A stretch of DNA of 64,000 nt from Orobanche coerulescens (lineage: Eukaryota > Streptophyta > Magnoliopsida > Lamiales > Orobanchaceae), in NCBI GenBank assembly GCA_033398695.1, contig CM065811.1, positions 116,483,501-116,547,500 on the forward strand, given 5' to 3'. A program made the position numbers and the translations under genes. How positions within the stretch are numbered: position 1 is the first letter of the stretch; each line of letters begins with the position of its first letter. Positions 35,041 through 46,424 of this stretch are shown piece by piece. The notes under the pieces were generated by a model, which was not told the DNA's origin, did not search any database, and saw only the letters and a list, made by a program, of their open reading frames with translations.

Positions 35041-35766
35041 TCCCAGCCAGTTAGCGTTTTATTCGATACAGGAGCTACGCATTCTTTTATATCTTTGTCT
35101 TGTGTAAATCGTTTGAATATTTTCGGTTTTCATACTTGTGAACCTTATGTTGTTGGTTTACCGAGTGGAGAGAGGATTGTCGGGAAGTTAGAAACTAGAA
35201 ATTTCCCTGTATCATTTGGAGGCAGAGAGTGGCTCTCAAATTTGATTGTAATAGAAATGCAAGGAGACGACCTGATACTCGGAGACGATTGGCTTAATCG
35301 ATATGGAGCAATTGTAAACTACCGAAGGAGGAATATCTCGCTGATCGCTGACGATGGTTCCGAAATTCTGTTTGAGGGATGGAAACCGGGAAGCTCAGGA
35401 AAATTGATCAAGGCAATGAAAGCTGTCAAATTGTTAAAACAGGGCTATACCGGATATTGGTGCTATGCAATGAAGAAAGAAGACGAAATTGTGGAACTTT
35501 CATCCATTCCTGTTGTGAACGAATTTCCAGATGTATTTCCTGACGAGTTACCTGGACTACCTCCACGAAGGGATGTAGAATTTACCATTGAGCTGGAACC
35601 CGGAGCTACACCAATTTCTAAGGTGCCGTATCGTGTGGCACCTACTGAGATGTACGAACTGATAAAGCAGCTGGAGGAGTTACTGGACAAGGGCTATATT
35701 CAGCCAAGCGTTTCGCCCTGGGGAGCGCCAGTTCTTTTTGTCCGAAAGAAGGATGGATCGCTTTGA
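35041..35766 (+). pseudogene. E pol: protease and start of RT
   Basis: The pepsin-like protease motif LFDTGATHSF (Asp codon at 35065) starts the pol frame, followed by the second protease half (DLILGDDWLNRYGAIVNYRRR). The linker VVNEFPDVFPDELPGLPP leads to the RT fingers (LEPGATPISKVPYRVAPTEM ... KKDGSL). TGA at 35764 interrupts the RT, consistent with a CGA codon hit by C-to-T change. The region between the second zinc knuckle and DTGA is short, so some sequence may be lost there. Confidence 0.85.
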
Positions 35767-37419
35767 CTGTGTATTGACTATCGAGAGCTAAACAAGATGA
35801 CGATTAAGAATAAATATCCATTGCCACGGATTGATGATTTATTTGACCAATTGCAAGGAGCAACAGTATTTTCTAAAATCGATCTGAGATCAGGATACCA
35901 TCAGCTGGGGATTAAGGAATCAGATGTTCCAAAGTCAGCATTCAGAACTCGCTACGGACACTATGAGTTTGTAGTGATGCTGTTTGGTCTCACCAATGCA
36001 CCTGCTGTATTCATGCAGTTGATGAACCGAGTGTTCATCGAATATTTGGATAAATTTGTGGTCGTGTTTATTGATGACATTCTAGTATATTCTAAGAGCC
36101 CGGAAGAGCAGGCTCAGCATTTGCGGATTGTATTGGAACTTTTGAGAAGCGAGCAATTGTACGCCAAACTTTCTAAGTGTGAATTCTGGCTAAAGGAAGT
36201 AATGTTCCTCGGCCATGTGGTATTAGCTAAAGGAGTTCGAGTAGACCCTCAGAAAATCGAAGAAATTATGGATTGGAAACCTCCAAAGAACGTGAAAGAA
36301 GTCCGAAGCTTCTTAGGACTTGCTGGGTATTATCGTCGATTCGTGGAAGGGTTTTCTAAAATTTCCCGCCCACTTACTCGACTCCTGCAGAAAACTCAAA
36401 AGTTTGAGTGGAACGAGTCGTGTCAGACTAGTTTTAATGAATTGAAGAAGATATTGATGACGGCACCGATTCTATCACTTCCACAGGGAACTGGAGGATT
36501 TATAGTTTATAGTGATGCTTCGAACCAAGGACTCGGGTGCGTATTGATGCAGAATGATAAGGTGATCGCTTATGCATCGCGACAGCTGAAACCTTATGAA
36601 GTGAATTACCCAACACATGATTTCGAGCTAGCAGCAGTAGTTTTTGCTTTGAAGATCTGGAGGCATTATCTGTACGGGACTCACTGTCAGATCCTTACGG
36701 ATCACAAGAGTCTCAAATACATCTTCAGTCAGAAAGAATTGAACATGCGGCAAAGAAGATGGTTAGAACTGATTAAGGACTATGACTTGGAGATTTTGTA
36801 TCATCCAGGAAAAGCGAATGTAGTGGCCGATACACTCAGCCGCAAGCCTGTTTCTATTCAGATGCTGGAGACGCTGACCTCCCAACTTAGCCTTCAACGA
36901 GAGATGATTCGAAAAGGAATTGAAGTGTGGTTACAAAGAGTCCAAGGACAACTGTGCGTGATGGAGATAACTTCATCATTAGCCGAAGAAATCAAATCTA
37001 GACAGGCAGATGATCCTCTGATGATTCGGTTACGTGATGAAGTGATCAAAGGAAAGGCCCCCGAATTCATAATTCATGATGATGGAGTTTTGAGATTTCA
37101 GAACCGACTCTGCGTTCCCGATGTTGATGTTCTGAAACAGACGATTATGAAGGAAGCTCACAGTTCGCCCTATTCTATCCACCCGGGCACCAGTAAAATG
37201 TATAAGGACTTGAAGCAGAATTTCTGGTGGGGCAACATGAAGAAAGATGTAGCGGACTATGTTTCGAAATGCTTGACTTGTCAGCAGGTTAAGATCGAGC
37301 ATCAACGGCCTGCCGGAATGTTGAAGCCGCTCCCAATTCCGGAATGGAAGTGGGAGGACATATCGATGGACTTTATCACTAATATGCCGAGAACTAGGAC
37401 AGGAATGAACATGATTTAG
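35767..37419 (+). pseudogene. E pol: RT, RNase H and integrase N-terminus
   Basis: Same frame as the preceding segment. RT palm motifs are [14 protein letters not shown] (about 35870), [15 protein letters not shown] and the catalytic FIDD (36067-36078). RNase H runs from [12 protein letters not shown] (36500) through [16 protein letters not shown] and [11 protein letters not shown] to [13 protein letters not shown] (36845). The integrase zinc domain follows ([11 protein letters not shown] ... CLTCQQVK, 37180-37290), then the first catalytic Asp (37369). A TAG at 37417 interrupts it where a Trp codon would be expected. This is 540 intact codons, the longest frame in the window. Confidence 0.92.
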
Positions 37420-38172
37420 GTGATAGTTGATCGTTTAACCAAATCATCTCATTTTCTAGGCATTAAGGACATGTGGGGACCAGAAAGGTTGGCACGAGTA
37501 TTTATTTCGGAGATAGTTCGATTGCATGGTATGCCGAAGACCATTATTTCTGATCGAGACGGCCGTTTTGTGTCTCACTTTTGGAAAGCAGTTCATAACG
37601 CCTTGGGGACCGAATTAAACTTCAGCACAGCTTATCACCCGCAGACTGATGGACAATCCGAGAGGACTATTCAAACGGTGGAAGACATGCTAAGGGCCTG
37701 TGCCTTAGATTGGTCAAACGATTGGGAAATTCATCTACCGTTGATTGAATTTACCTACAACAATAGTTGGCATGCTTCCATTAAGATGGCACCATTCGAG
37801 GCATTATATGGGAGGAGATGCAGATCGCCTTTATGCTGGGACGATTCATCAGACTTGATCGGAACAGAACCAGAGTTGATCGTGCAGACTCGAGAGAAGA
37901 TAGCCCTGATTCGTGAAAGGCTGTTGACCGCCCAGAGTCGCCAGAAATCTTACGCAGATGTACGTCGTCGCCCATTGGAGTTTAGTACTGGAGACCACGT
38001 ACTTTTGAAAGTTTCTCCGACTCAAGGAATTTTTCGTTTTGGAAGGAAAGGAAAGCTGAGTCCGAGATATATCGGACCATTTGAGATCCTTGAGAGATTT
38101 GGAGAGTTGGCATACAGATTAGCATTGCCGCCGTCATTGTGCCATGTTCATAACGTGTTCCACGTATCCTAA
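37420..38172 (+). pseudogene. E pol: integrase catalytic core and C-terminus
   Basis: Continues the frame after TAG. The second catalytic Asp is at 37552 (ISDRDGRF) and the Glu at 37660 (TDGQSERT), giving the D35E spacing of retroviral-type integrases. The GPFEILERFGELAYRLALPP segment of the C-terminal domain ends at LCHVHNVFHVS, where TAA (38170) stops the frame. The chromodomain lies beyond. Confidence 0.9.
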
Positions 38173-38409
38173 TTAAGGAGGTATATACCAGATCCCAGTC
38201 ATATCATTGATTTCGGCGAGATCGAAGTCGCGCAGGATGGGACGTTTGAAGAAAGACCGGTCAAGATACTCGAGAGTCGAGTTAAGCACCTGAGGAACAA
38301 ACCAATCGTTTTGGTCAAAGTTCAATGGTCACGTCACGGAATGGAAGAAGCCACATGGGAAACGGAAGCTGATATGAAGTCCAGATATCCCGAGTTATTT
38401 TCGTCTTGA
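38173..38409 (+). pseudogene. E chromodomain (end of pol)
   Basis: The same frame continues past TAA: LRRYIPDPSHIIDFGEIE, then EERPVKILESRVKHLRNKPIVLVKVQW and EEATWETEADM to PELFSS and TGA (38407-38409). This is the chromodomain at the integrase C-terminus of plant chromoviruses, thought to steer insertion to particular chromatin. Its type and the long LTRs place E near the Tekay/Del lineage. Confidence 0.85.
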
Positions 38410-38444
38410 GTTTCGGGACGAAACTCCTTTTTAGTAGGAGAGTA
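38408..38444 (+). promoter_or_regulatory. E pre-PPT hairpin and polypurine tract
   Basis: GAGTTTCGGGACGAAACTC (38408-38426) is a perfect 8-bp stem with loop GGA. It overlaps the pol stop codon and is followed by TTTTTAGTAGGAGAGTA up to the LTR. The PPT would prime plus-strand DNA synthesis. The outer pair G-C replaces the A-T pair seen in A, C, F, G and H. Confidence 0.75.
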
Positions 38445-40826
38445 TGTAATATCCGGATTTATTACGGTGTATTTCATCTGTATTCAAACCCTATATTATT
38501 CGGAATTGTAATCTTGATAATTGGAGTATGATATTTCTTGCATTGGCATCTTTGTACTTGAGTATTACAACATGCAAATTTTCTCATGCAAACTCGTGAT
38601 AGCGCACGCTAAGAATGTAGCTTAATGCGCGCTATCGAGCTACTACTAGCGCACGCTATGTATATAGGAGTTGCGTACACTAAGCACTCAATTATTGAGC
38701 GGGACGGCTAGCACATGCGCCAGCCGGGACATGGGTCCGGATAAGATTCCCGCGGAAGAACCTGGACAGTTTCGAAGTCAACTCTTATTAGCGCGCGCTA
38801 AGGAATGCTTAGTAGCGTGCGCTAATTAGCTAAAGTGCAGAATATTATAAATGAGACAACAACTCGTTTTGGCTTACATTTCATTCGTCCATTCTTCATT
38901 CTTGAGAGGCCAGAGAACTATAATAAACCTTCTTCACACTTAGAACACATCTTATTGGTCTTTGTATATTGGTTATCACTTGTGAGTGATCATTGAAGTG
39001 GAGTAGCATCTTGGAGTGGCATACAACCAACCGGTGTCGGATTCTACCTTATGGTTCAGTGATTTTCGTCATATTAAGGTATCTTCAACCTATCTCTAGA
39101 CTTAGAGTTGGATTCTAAAGAATTGGATGACCATGTTAACGAGATATTGATTTTCATTAGTGAATTATCCAAAGTACATCATGTTTGGAATATTGAGATG
39201 AATAAGCCTTAAGTACCTTGATTATGAACATCATGATTCGAATCTTATTACATTGAACAAGTAGAGGAAGCTTCTATCATTGGTAATCCGAATCTAGTAG
39301 ATGACTTCATAACAATCATGTACTTGACTTTAACATCATTATTGTTAGATGAATCTAAGGGATTGATCATGGAAGGATTTATCTAGTATAGATGGAATGT
39401 TAAACAACTACAGTATGATAATTTTGATTGATATAAAGGTGTTGATATCAACCGTTAAGCCTTTCGAATTGTCGTATGAAGATTTGTAGTCGAAATGGAA
39501 TATGGTTTTATAATAGTATACATATTCTTGAATCCGAAGTTGTAGTTATCCGTAAGATCATTCATAATCGTATGAATATGATATTCATGGAGGTAACATG
39601 AATTATCACGGAAGATTTCATTGCTTTGATCATAATGAGAACAGTCTTCTGCCGGAAGTGAACTGCCATGCACAGTTAGCGCACGCTAAGTTATGTAAAT
39701 TAACGTGCGCTATCGAGCATCGGTTAGCGTACGCTACGTTTGGTACGTAACGTACGCTAGGCCATCAGACGAGTCAGTCAGCTGATCATTGAAGTACGGA
39801 CCATGCATAGTTAGCGTACGCTATGCTTTGTTGTTTGCGTGCGTTATCGAGCAGACTTAACGCACGCTACACAGAGTAGATAGCGTGCGCTAAGAAGTTC
39901 AGGCAGATTACATATTATGAACTTTTGGCCGTGAATCGAATTGTTAGACATTCGTACGATGTGAGATAAATCCTATATTATTTCTTTTGTTAAGGTTTGA
40001 GCATGTTTCGTGATTGATTGAGGGGGGACGACCTTCAAGTTTTCGTTTTCGTGGAAGTATTGTTCTTGTCTTCATCGAGGCAAATACTTTATTTGTTTTA
40101 TGTATTGATGTTATACATATTGTCGTGCATGTATGTCATTGTTGTATGTCCACCTCGTGTTGGTCCGACGGGATCATCGGGGGATCTATGCTAGCGTGCG
40201 CTGGATCATCGGACGGGTTTTTCCACCACGGGTTGGTCTGACGGGATCATCGTGGGTTCTAGGCAGTGAACGCTGGATCGACGGAATTACCATGTGTATG
40301 TTATGATATCATGTTGTGATTATCAGTTGTGTATGTTATGTTTGAGTTTCTCGCAGGAGAAGACTCGTTTGACATTTTATCATTTACGTTATTATTATTA
40401 TTCTGCGTGTGACGTTGAATAATATGTTGTAGTACTTGTACTAGCATCGTTTGTGCTAACCCCTTCGGGGTGAACATTTTGTTTATGTTCAGGATCCAGG
40501 AGAGCGGGAAAACAACCACTGGAGCTGCATGACGACGAGGGTGCAGAGTGATGTTCCGGCCGGGTTTATTTGTCTGTTGTTTATTGGTTATTTCAATAAG
40601 TACTTGAGTACGAAGTCATTTATGATGAATTTAAATTTGGTGATGTATTATTAAGTCCCTGTTGAACAATTGTACTTTCAGTATTTGGTCAGAACTGTTG
40701 TATCTTAATTCCGATATTTCCATTCGTTAGTATTTCTTAATGTCTGTTCAATTCTTCAGCCTTGTAAATCCTTATATAAAGGATTTACGGCGCTGTAATA
40801 TTCCTGAATATATCGGGGGTGTTACA
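38445..40826 (+). repeat. E 3' LTR
   Basis: 2382 bp, the same length as the rejoined 5' LTR. It has a few substitutions against it; many change one base inside palindromes (for example TAGCGCACGCTA for TAGCGTACGCTA near 39677). UUCG tandem hairpin at 40442-40470. It ends GGGGGTGTTACA followed by the TSD CGGCA. Confidence 0.9.
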
Positions 40827-41335
40827 CGGCACTGTAATATCCGCAATTTCGGATTTCCAGTAATTTTCATTTTTCGGCGGAGGTCCGTTTCGACGACTCA
40901 CTTTTGACCGTTTCGTCATTCTGAGAATATTTAATTCTACACTTTTTGTCATCCGAGTTCGTTTCGGTATCGTTTTGTTGAGTTTCGTGTTCTTAAATGA
41001 CTTTTCCGCACTTGAGTTCGATTCTCGCGAATCTCGTCCGAAAATGTTGTTTCGAGTTTCTCGGAAGTCCATTTAATGTTATTATTCATGTTGTAAGCTT
41101 CGGTTTGGTGTTTCGATCGTGTATCGTGTATTTCGGACGTTTTGGGCCATTTTCGTAATTTCCCAAAGTTTGGGGTAATTACTTTCATTGTCGAATTTCG
41201 AGCCCTCGGGTGGTCGGAATCGGGTGTTCTCTTAGTATTCGGATTCGCCTTTGCAGTACTTCATAATCGTGTTTTCGGTTTACGCTCAGGTCGGAGTTTC
41301 GGGATTTTTCGGACCGTCCGGATCGACCGAGGCCT

Positions 41336-41523
41336 GGCCGCCGTGCTGGCCGAGTAACGGCCGTAATGGCCAGCGAACGGGCCGTAATGCCGTTACGCAC
41401 GTAATGACCTTCCGATTACGACGTAACATGTCCGGCAATCGTGCAGAGTTCGGCCTTGGCCGACATTACGTAGGCCTCGGGCCGACACGACGTAAGCGCC
41501 GGCCAGTGGTCGGCTATTTATAG
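41336..41523 (+). promoter_or_regulatory. F LTR promoter with TTACGCACGTAA and GGCCGTAAnGGCC motifs
   Basis: GTAACGGCCGTAATGGCC, GTTACGCACGTAAT (41393-41406), ATTACGACGTAAC and ACATTACGTAGG lie just upstream of CTATTTATAG (41514-41523). The 3' LTR copy (55285-55464) reads TTACGCACGTAA at two places, so the first copy may contain base errors. Confidence 0.55.
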
Positions 41524-42464
41524 GCTCGACCGAGTCATCCGCCATTTCTCATCTTTTCTTCATTCCTTCCGCGATTTTTCACCCTAGATCGATGGTTTTG
41601 AGTAGAATCAACTTATATAAACATGTTTTGGAAGTTGGGATCATGGATTAACATCATCTTCCACCCGGATCAAGGTAAGAACACCTAAACTTTTGGTTTT
41701 GGATGTTCTTGAGGTTTCTTGGTGTTTTGGCCGATTTGCTTCGTTTTGATTCATATTATTGTTAGAACTTGATTGTAAACTCGTAATCATTCAATACCCT
41801 TGAAGTTTTGTGGAACGGATTTGAGTATTTCTTTGAATAATCGATTAAATTGGACTACGCCCTCAAAGTGTCCGATAAAATGCTTCAATGGGTAGAACTT
41901 GGGAAGTTCCATACGTTTTCGTAGAATTGTGATTGAATTGATATCGTTGTGACTTAGGAGCGAATTCTTGTGAAGAACTCGAGTCGGAACCCTTCCGCTC
42001 GTTGCCTTCTTTGGGGTCCGAGCTTCCCGGCCGAACCGTGTTCTTCTGAGCGTTCGGTAGCGGTTATTAAGGCAAGTATCTTACTATACGACTTGTATCT
42101 TGCGACTAGTAATTACGTATGAGATGTATGATGACTTTGCTTGCCTTCGTAATTATGTTCCGTTTGAGTTGGTTGTGTTTTCCGTAATTTGAAGGCTTTG
42201 TGATAATAGGGATATAACACAATACGGGTTAGGCGATGTGCCATTAGTGCAGGAATGCGACGCATATATGGGATGGTTGTACACTTGGTGGTGCAATGTA
42301 TTGTGTACCGAATGTGTGTTATGTTGATTGATGATAGTTGTTGCGAGTGTCGAGGTTGTGTTATGTGCGTGCAATGTACGATTTTGTGGTGATCAAGGTG
42401 ATTGATTAATTGTACTCATTGTTGTATGTAATGTGGATGTGAATATGTGTATGACCGCTAAGTT

Positions 42465-42930
42465 CACTCGTGTTGGTTCGACGGGACCTACGAGGATTCG
42501 TGGCAGTGGACTACGGGATCGTAACTTAGTGAGGTAATCGAGGTCCAATCGTGGCCGGTCCGACGAGGCCTACGATAACGCATGGCGGTGGACCATGAGT
42601 TTCGACACGCGCGCCCAACCGGTGAGCTCGACGGGCTTACGGTGACACGTGGCGGTGGACTACGGTGTCGACCGTGTGTGTGATTGTGGTGATTGATATA
42701 GTCCGTGCGGGTTGTTATGCCTACGGAGACACGTGACAGTGGATCACGGTGTCGGAATTGGTTATGTTTGGTTAATAGTCCGTGTGGGTTGTTGAACCTA
42801 CGGAGACACGTGACAGTGGATCACGGTGTCGGAATTGATTATGTTTTTGGTTAATTGTGCATGATGTAGTCCGTGCGGGTTGTTGAACCTACGGAGACAC
42901 GTGACAGTGGATCACGGTGTCATGAGCATG
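42465..42930 (+). repeat. Minisatellite in F LTR
   Basis: Three divergent units with TCGACGGGACCTACG-type cores (42475-42680) lead into three close copies of about 90-100 bp containing GTCCGTGCGGGTTGTTG and GGAGACACGTGACAGTGG (42700-42925). Confidence 0.7.
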
Positions 42931-43270
42931 ATACTTTTCAAATCAAAGTTTTTAAAGGAAAAGTTTTAAGAAAGAATGTTGGGCCGAGTCCCACGAGATT
43001 TATGGAAATGTTTCCCGTATTGTAAACTGTTGAATTATGAAACAAGTTTTGGGTTAAGGCCCTTAAGTTTTTCGAAAGGTTTGTGAATCAGGACTTGAGG
43101 TCTTAAGGTTTTGAAATTTTAAAAATTCCCGAGATGATAATCTTATTTTCGAATGCTTCATAGCTTATCTTCCCTTGTGAAAACCTCCCGGGAATATTTG
43201 ATACTTGATTATTATATTTGATCTCGATTATTAATTGCTTGTTACATTTCGTATGATTTGATACTTGCAC

Positions 43271-43309
43271 TAGTAAAAAGGAGTTTACTAACCCCCGAGT
43301 AATCGGGGG
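43271..43309 (+). promoter_or_regulatory. Tandem RNA hairpin (F LTR)
   Basis: Stem I TAGTAAA/TTTACTA (43271-43290). Stem II CCCCCGA-GTAA-TCGGGGG (43292-43309), a 7-bp stem with a GNRA-type loop. Stem I differs from B at a paired position (C-G to T-A). Confidence 0.65.
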
Positions 43310-43688
43310 TGGATGTCTGCTTTGCGTGTGTACATGCCGATTCAGGGAGCAACATGGATTGGCACAAGAGGATGACGAGCTACGATACTAATCATGAGTC
43401 GAGAGTTATTTTGATTTTTGTTGTGTTGTCGAGTTGATTTCGTCTTCCATTGTATTGTATTTCGACCCTGTGTGGGTAATGTTAATTAAGTTAGTTTTAT
43501 CGATTGGGTTGTGTGACCTCATCGGTCCGTGTATTCACGTGTAAGTGACCATATCGGTCTGTATCATTTTATTGTTTGACTGGTCGGGCAAGCATTTGGT
43601 TGTTTATGGATGTTTAGCCCGGTAGATCCTTGTGGAAAGGGTCTACGGCGTGTAATATTCCCATATGGTTTTGGGGATGTTACAATTA

Positions 43689-43700
43689 TGGTATCGGAGC
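43689..43700 (+). promoter_or_regulatory. F primer-binding site
   Basis: TGGTATCGGAGC, four bases after the LTR end. Confidence 0.8.
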
Positions 43701-44962
43701 TTAGGTTGCGGAAACCTAGGTGTCGGGTCGAGTCAAGTCGTGAATTGTCGAGTAATGTGTTGTCTTGTCGCTCGAGTCGTCGGTGACAAATTGAGTTGTG
43801 CGTAGTCACGACGTGTCGATTATGTTGTCGAGTGAGATTGGTATCGTGGGCATTGTCACCTCCGTGCGACTGTGGATGTAAGTCTCCTCCTTTATGCGTA
43901 ATACCTGTATTTCGATTTTATCATAGTGAGTTAATTGCGGTGCATGATTTTGTTTACATGATTGTGTGATGTAGTTGTGTTTAATACTTGTGGTACATGG
44001 TATGAGTATAGTCAGGGCGTATTGTTGTTTTACTTTTGAACCACCGTGTGGGGTGGTATGGTGTGAAAGATGTAAACCTTGATGGGTTACGTGAAGATAT
44101 CAACGGTAGAGTTTGTGAGAAACTCCGATGAATGATTTTCTTGTGTGTTTAGACTTGATACCACGAGATGCATTTGATTGAATTGGCGACCACGGTTGCC
44201 ATTTGAGTATGTGGTTTTAAATTTGACTGTTTTTGGAATGTTGTAATTTTTGTCCGCTATGGGTAACTTTAAGAATATTTTCAAGGACTTTACTGTTTGA
44301 GAATTTTTGTAGAAATCGATTTTTAGAAAATATTTTGGTGGTTCGGTCAAACCACGGTTTATATAGATTTTTAAAATTTGTAAATTTTGACAAATGGCCG
44401 TGTATTTTCAAATGACACCATCAGACGGTATTTGAAAAATGTGTTTTGAAGTACTTCGGACATTGTAAAATATTACCGTCGTTTTGTTTATGAACTAAAG
44501 GATTTCGGGAAATCTTTATTTTGCGTAACGATTTTTGGTTTTTGGGATTTTGAACTTCTTATGTCCATGTGTTGGGGCTAGGTGGTTGTGATAAGTTTGT
44601 AGTGTTGTTGTGCTCACGGAGATTGTTTTAGTGTTTTCTAAATGTTGAGATACATGGTTTTGATTAAATGACCAAGGTATTAAACAAAGTGCTCTCAAAA
44701 TTTCACCCCACAAAATCTTTCGAACTCGCGAATTTTTTTATATTATCATTCGAACAAATACCTCGATAAACTTGTTTTTTTAAAAATATTACGGTGTTGG
44801 ACCACAATGGTATGCTTAATGTTTTAACCATGTATGCCGAGGTATAGGTCGCTCATCCTTGTCAATGTGAACGTGTGAATATTGCATTGTCCGCTGATTG
44901 TGGGCTTATGTCGATTATGTGAGGTTTGTTTTATCTTGTTATTCGATTGGTTGTCCGCTCGC
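43701..44962 (+). other. F leader, non-coding
   Basis: AT-rich, about 1.26 kb, with stops in all frames. It shares patches with the B/D and H leaders, such as the stretch around ATTACCGTCGT (44470). No gene. Confidence 0.6.
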
Positions 44963-45739
44963 ATGCTAAGGGGTCGAGGTCGAGGCCGAGGCCGTGGCCG
45001 TGGTCGTGGTCGTGGTCGTAATCGGGAGCAGGAGAGGGCGACTCCTCCTTGCCGAGTACCAATCACCAAGATGATCGGGGACATTCGACTAGCATTAATG
45101 TTGACGTTGGCGCCGCCACCATCCTTCGTCGTGTGGTTGACCGATTAGTGCAGATGAATCAGCCGTACGTCGGGATGAGAACCCAAATAGGGATAACGGA
45201 ACTAGTAAGTGGTTACGAGATGTGATGAAGATGCAACCGCCTGCTTTGTGGGTTCGTCGACTTGTTAGGTTGGGAAAACGGCTCTTCCAAATGGGATGTA
45301 ATATTTGATGCTGTAGCTTGTCCGGATGATAGGAGGGTACCCATTGCTCAGTACCTACTCGACAAAGAAGCTGCAGACTGGTGGCACGCTGTAGTGCCTG
45401 CAGATCGTACACCTACATGGGCTGAGTTTAAGACCGCCATGGAGGCAGAGTATTGCCCGTTGCCTGTTCGTGAACGCAGGATTGTTGAGTTTTTCTCGGC
45501 CACGCCCGAGGATGTGTCGATATCCCAGGCGATAGTCGATTATAACCGACAGTTGGCTTATGTTCGTGATCAAGTGAGAACTGAAGCGGACAAGGTCCGA
45601 TACTTCAATATGCGCATGAAACCCCATATCCGTGAGAGTATGGCTCCGCTCATGTGTACCACCCTGAAGGAATATCACGACCGAGCTTTAGCCATTGAGA
45701 TGGCCGTTTCTGTGACGGAATCTGGTTCAGAGAGTAAGA
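44963..45739 (+). pseudogene. F gag, first part
   Basis: ATG 44963 opens a basic Gly/Arg repeat. Frames shift two or more times between 45080 and 45260 (a KWLRDVMKMQPP motif is readable at 45210-45240). A clean frame from 45262 then carries the gag domain: CPDDRRVPIAQYLLDKEAADWW and PLPVRERRIVEFFSATPEDVSISQAI. It runs open to G, which inserts after the first base of an AGA codon. Confidence 0.8.
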
Positions 45740-46424
45740 TGTAATATCCGCAATTTTCGATTTCCGGTAGTTCTTTTTTTTTTCGGTCGGAGTCCGTTTT
45801 GACGACTCGCTCATGACCGTTTCGTCATTCTGAGAATGATTAATTCTACACTTTTTGACATCCGAGTTCGTTTCGGTGTCGTTTCGTTGAGTTCTGTGCT
45901 TTTTAGCGACTTTTCCGCACTTGAGTTCGATTCTTGCGAATCTCGACCGAAACTGCTGTTTCGAGTTTCCCGCAAGTCCGTTTAACTTTGTTAGACGTGT
46001 TGTGAACTTCGGTTTGGTTATTCGATCACGTATGGTGATTTTCGGGCATTTGGGCCATTTTCGTAATTTCCCAAAGTTTGGGGTAATTACCTTCCGTTGT
46101 CGAATCTCGAGCCTTCGGGTGGTCGGAATTGTGTGTTCTACTAGCTCTTAGATTCGTCTTTGTGAGTACTTCGTAACCGTATCTTCGGTTCGTATTCAGG
46201 TTCGGGTTTCGGTGTCGCTTTGTTGAATTCAGGATTACTAAACGACTTTTCTAAGTATGAGTTCGTCTTTGTTAGATCACCATTAATTTTTGGTAACTCC
46301 AAAAATTATAAATCTTTGCAATATTATAGAACATCGAGTTAGCTTTCCAATGGTTCAAACGGTGAGTCAATCGAGTCCTGACGAGAGAGTTATGGTCGTT
46401 TAGTTTTGGCCGAGCACTTCCAGA

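Larger units (their letters stand above)
22554..40826 (+). mobile_element. Element E: full-length Tekay/Del-type Ty3/Gypsy chromovirus, decayed
   Basis: Flanked by the 5-bp duplication CGGCA (22549-22553 and 40827-40831). Both LTRs are 2382 bp once Copia-2 and its TSD are removed, and the whole element is then about 9.7 kb. The order is LTR, PBS, gag with two zinc knuckles, protease, RT, RNase H, integrase, chromodomain, PPT, LTR. Gag lies in one frame and pol in another, with four in-frame stops in all. It belongs to the same family as alpha and is the only element here with a recognisable full coding set. Confidence 0.9.
40833..43684 (+). repeat. F 5' LTR
   Basis: TGTAATATCCGC...GGGGATGTTACA, 2852 bp. 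The U3 resembles that of C. Promoter CTATTTATAG (41514-41523), donor-like AAG|GTAAGA (41674/41675), GGCAAG-TAT-CTTACT (about 42072), minisatellite (42465-42930) and tandem hairpin (43271-43309). Confidence 0.85.
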
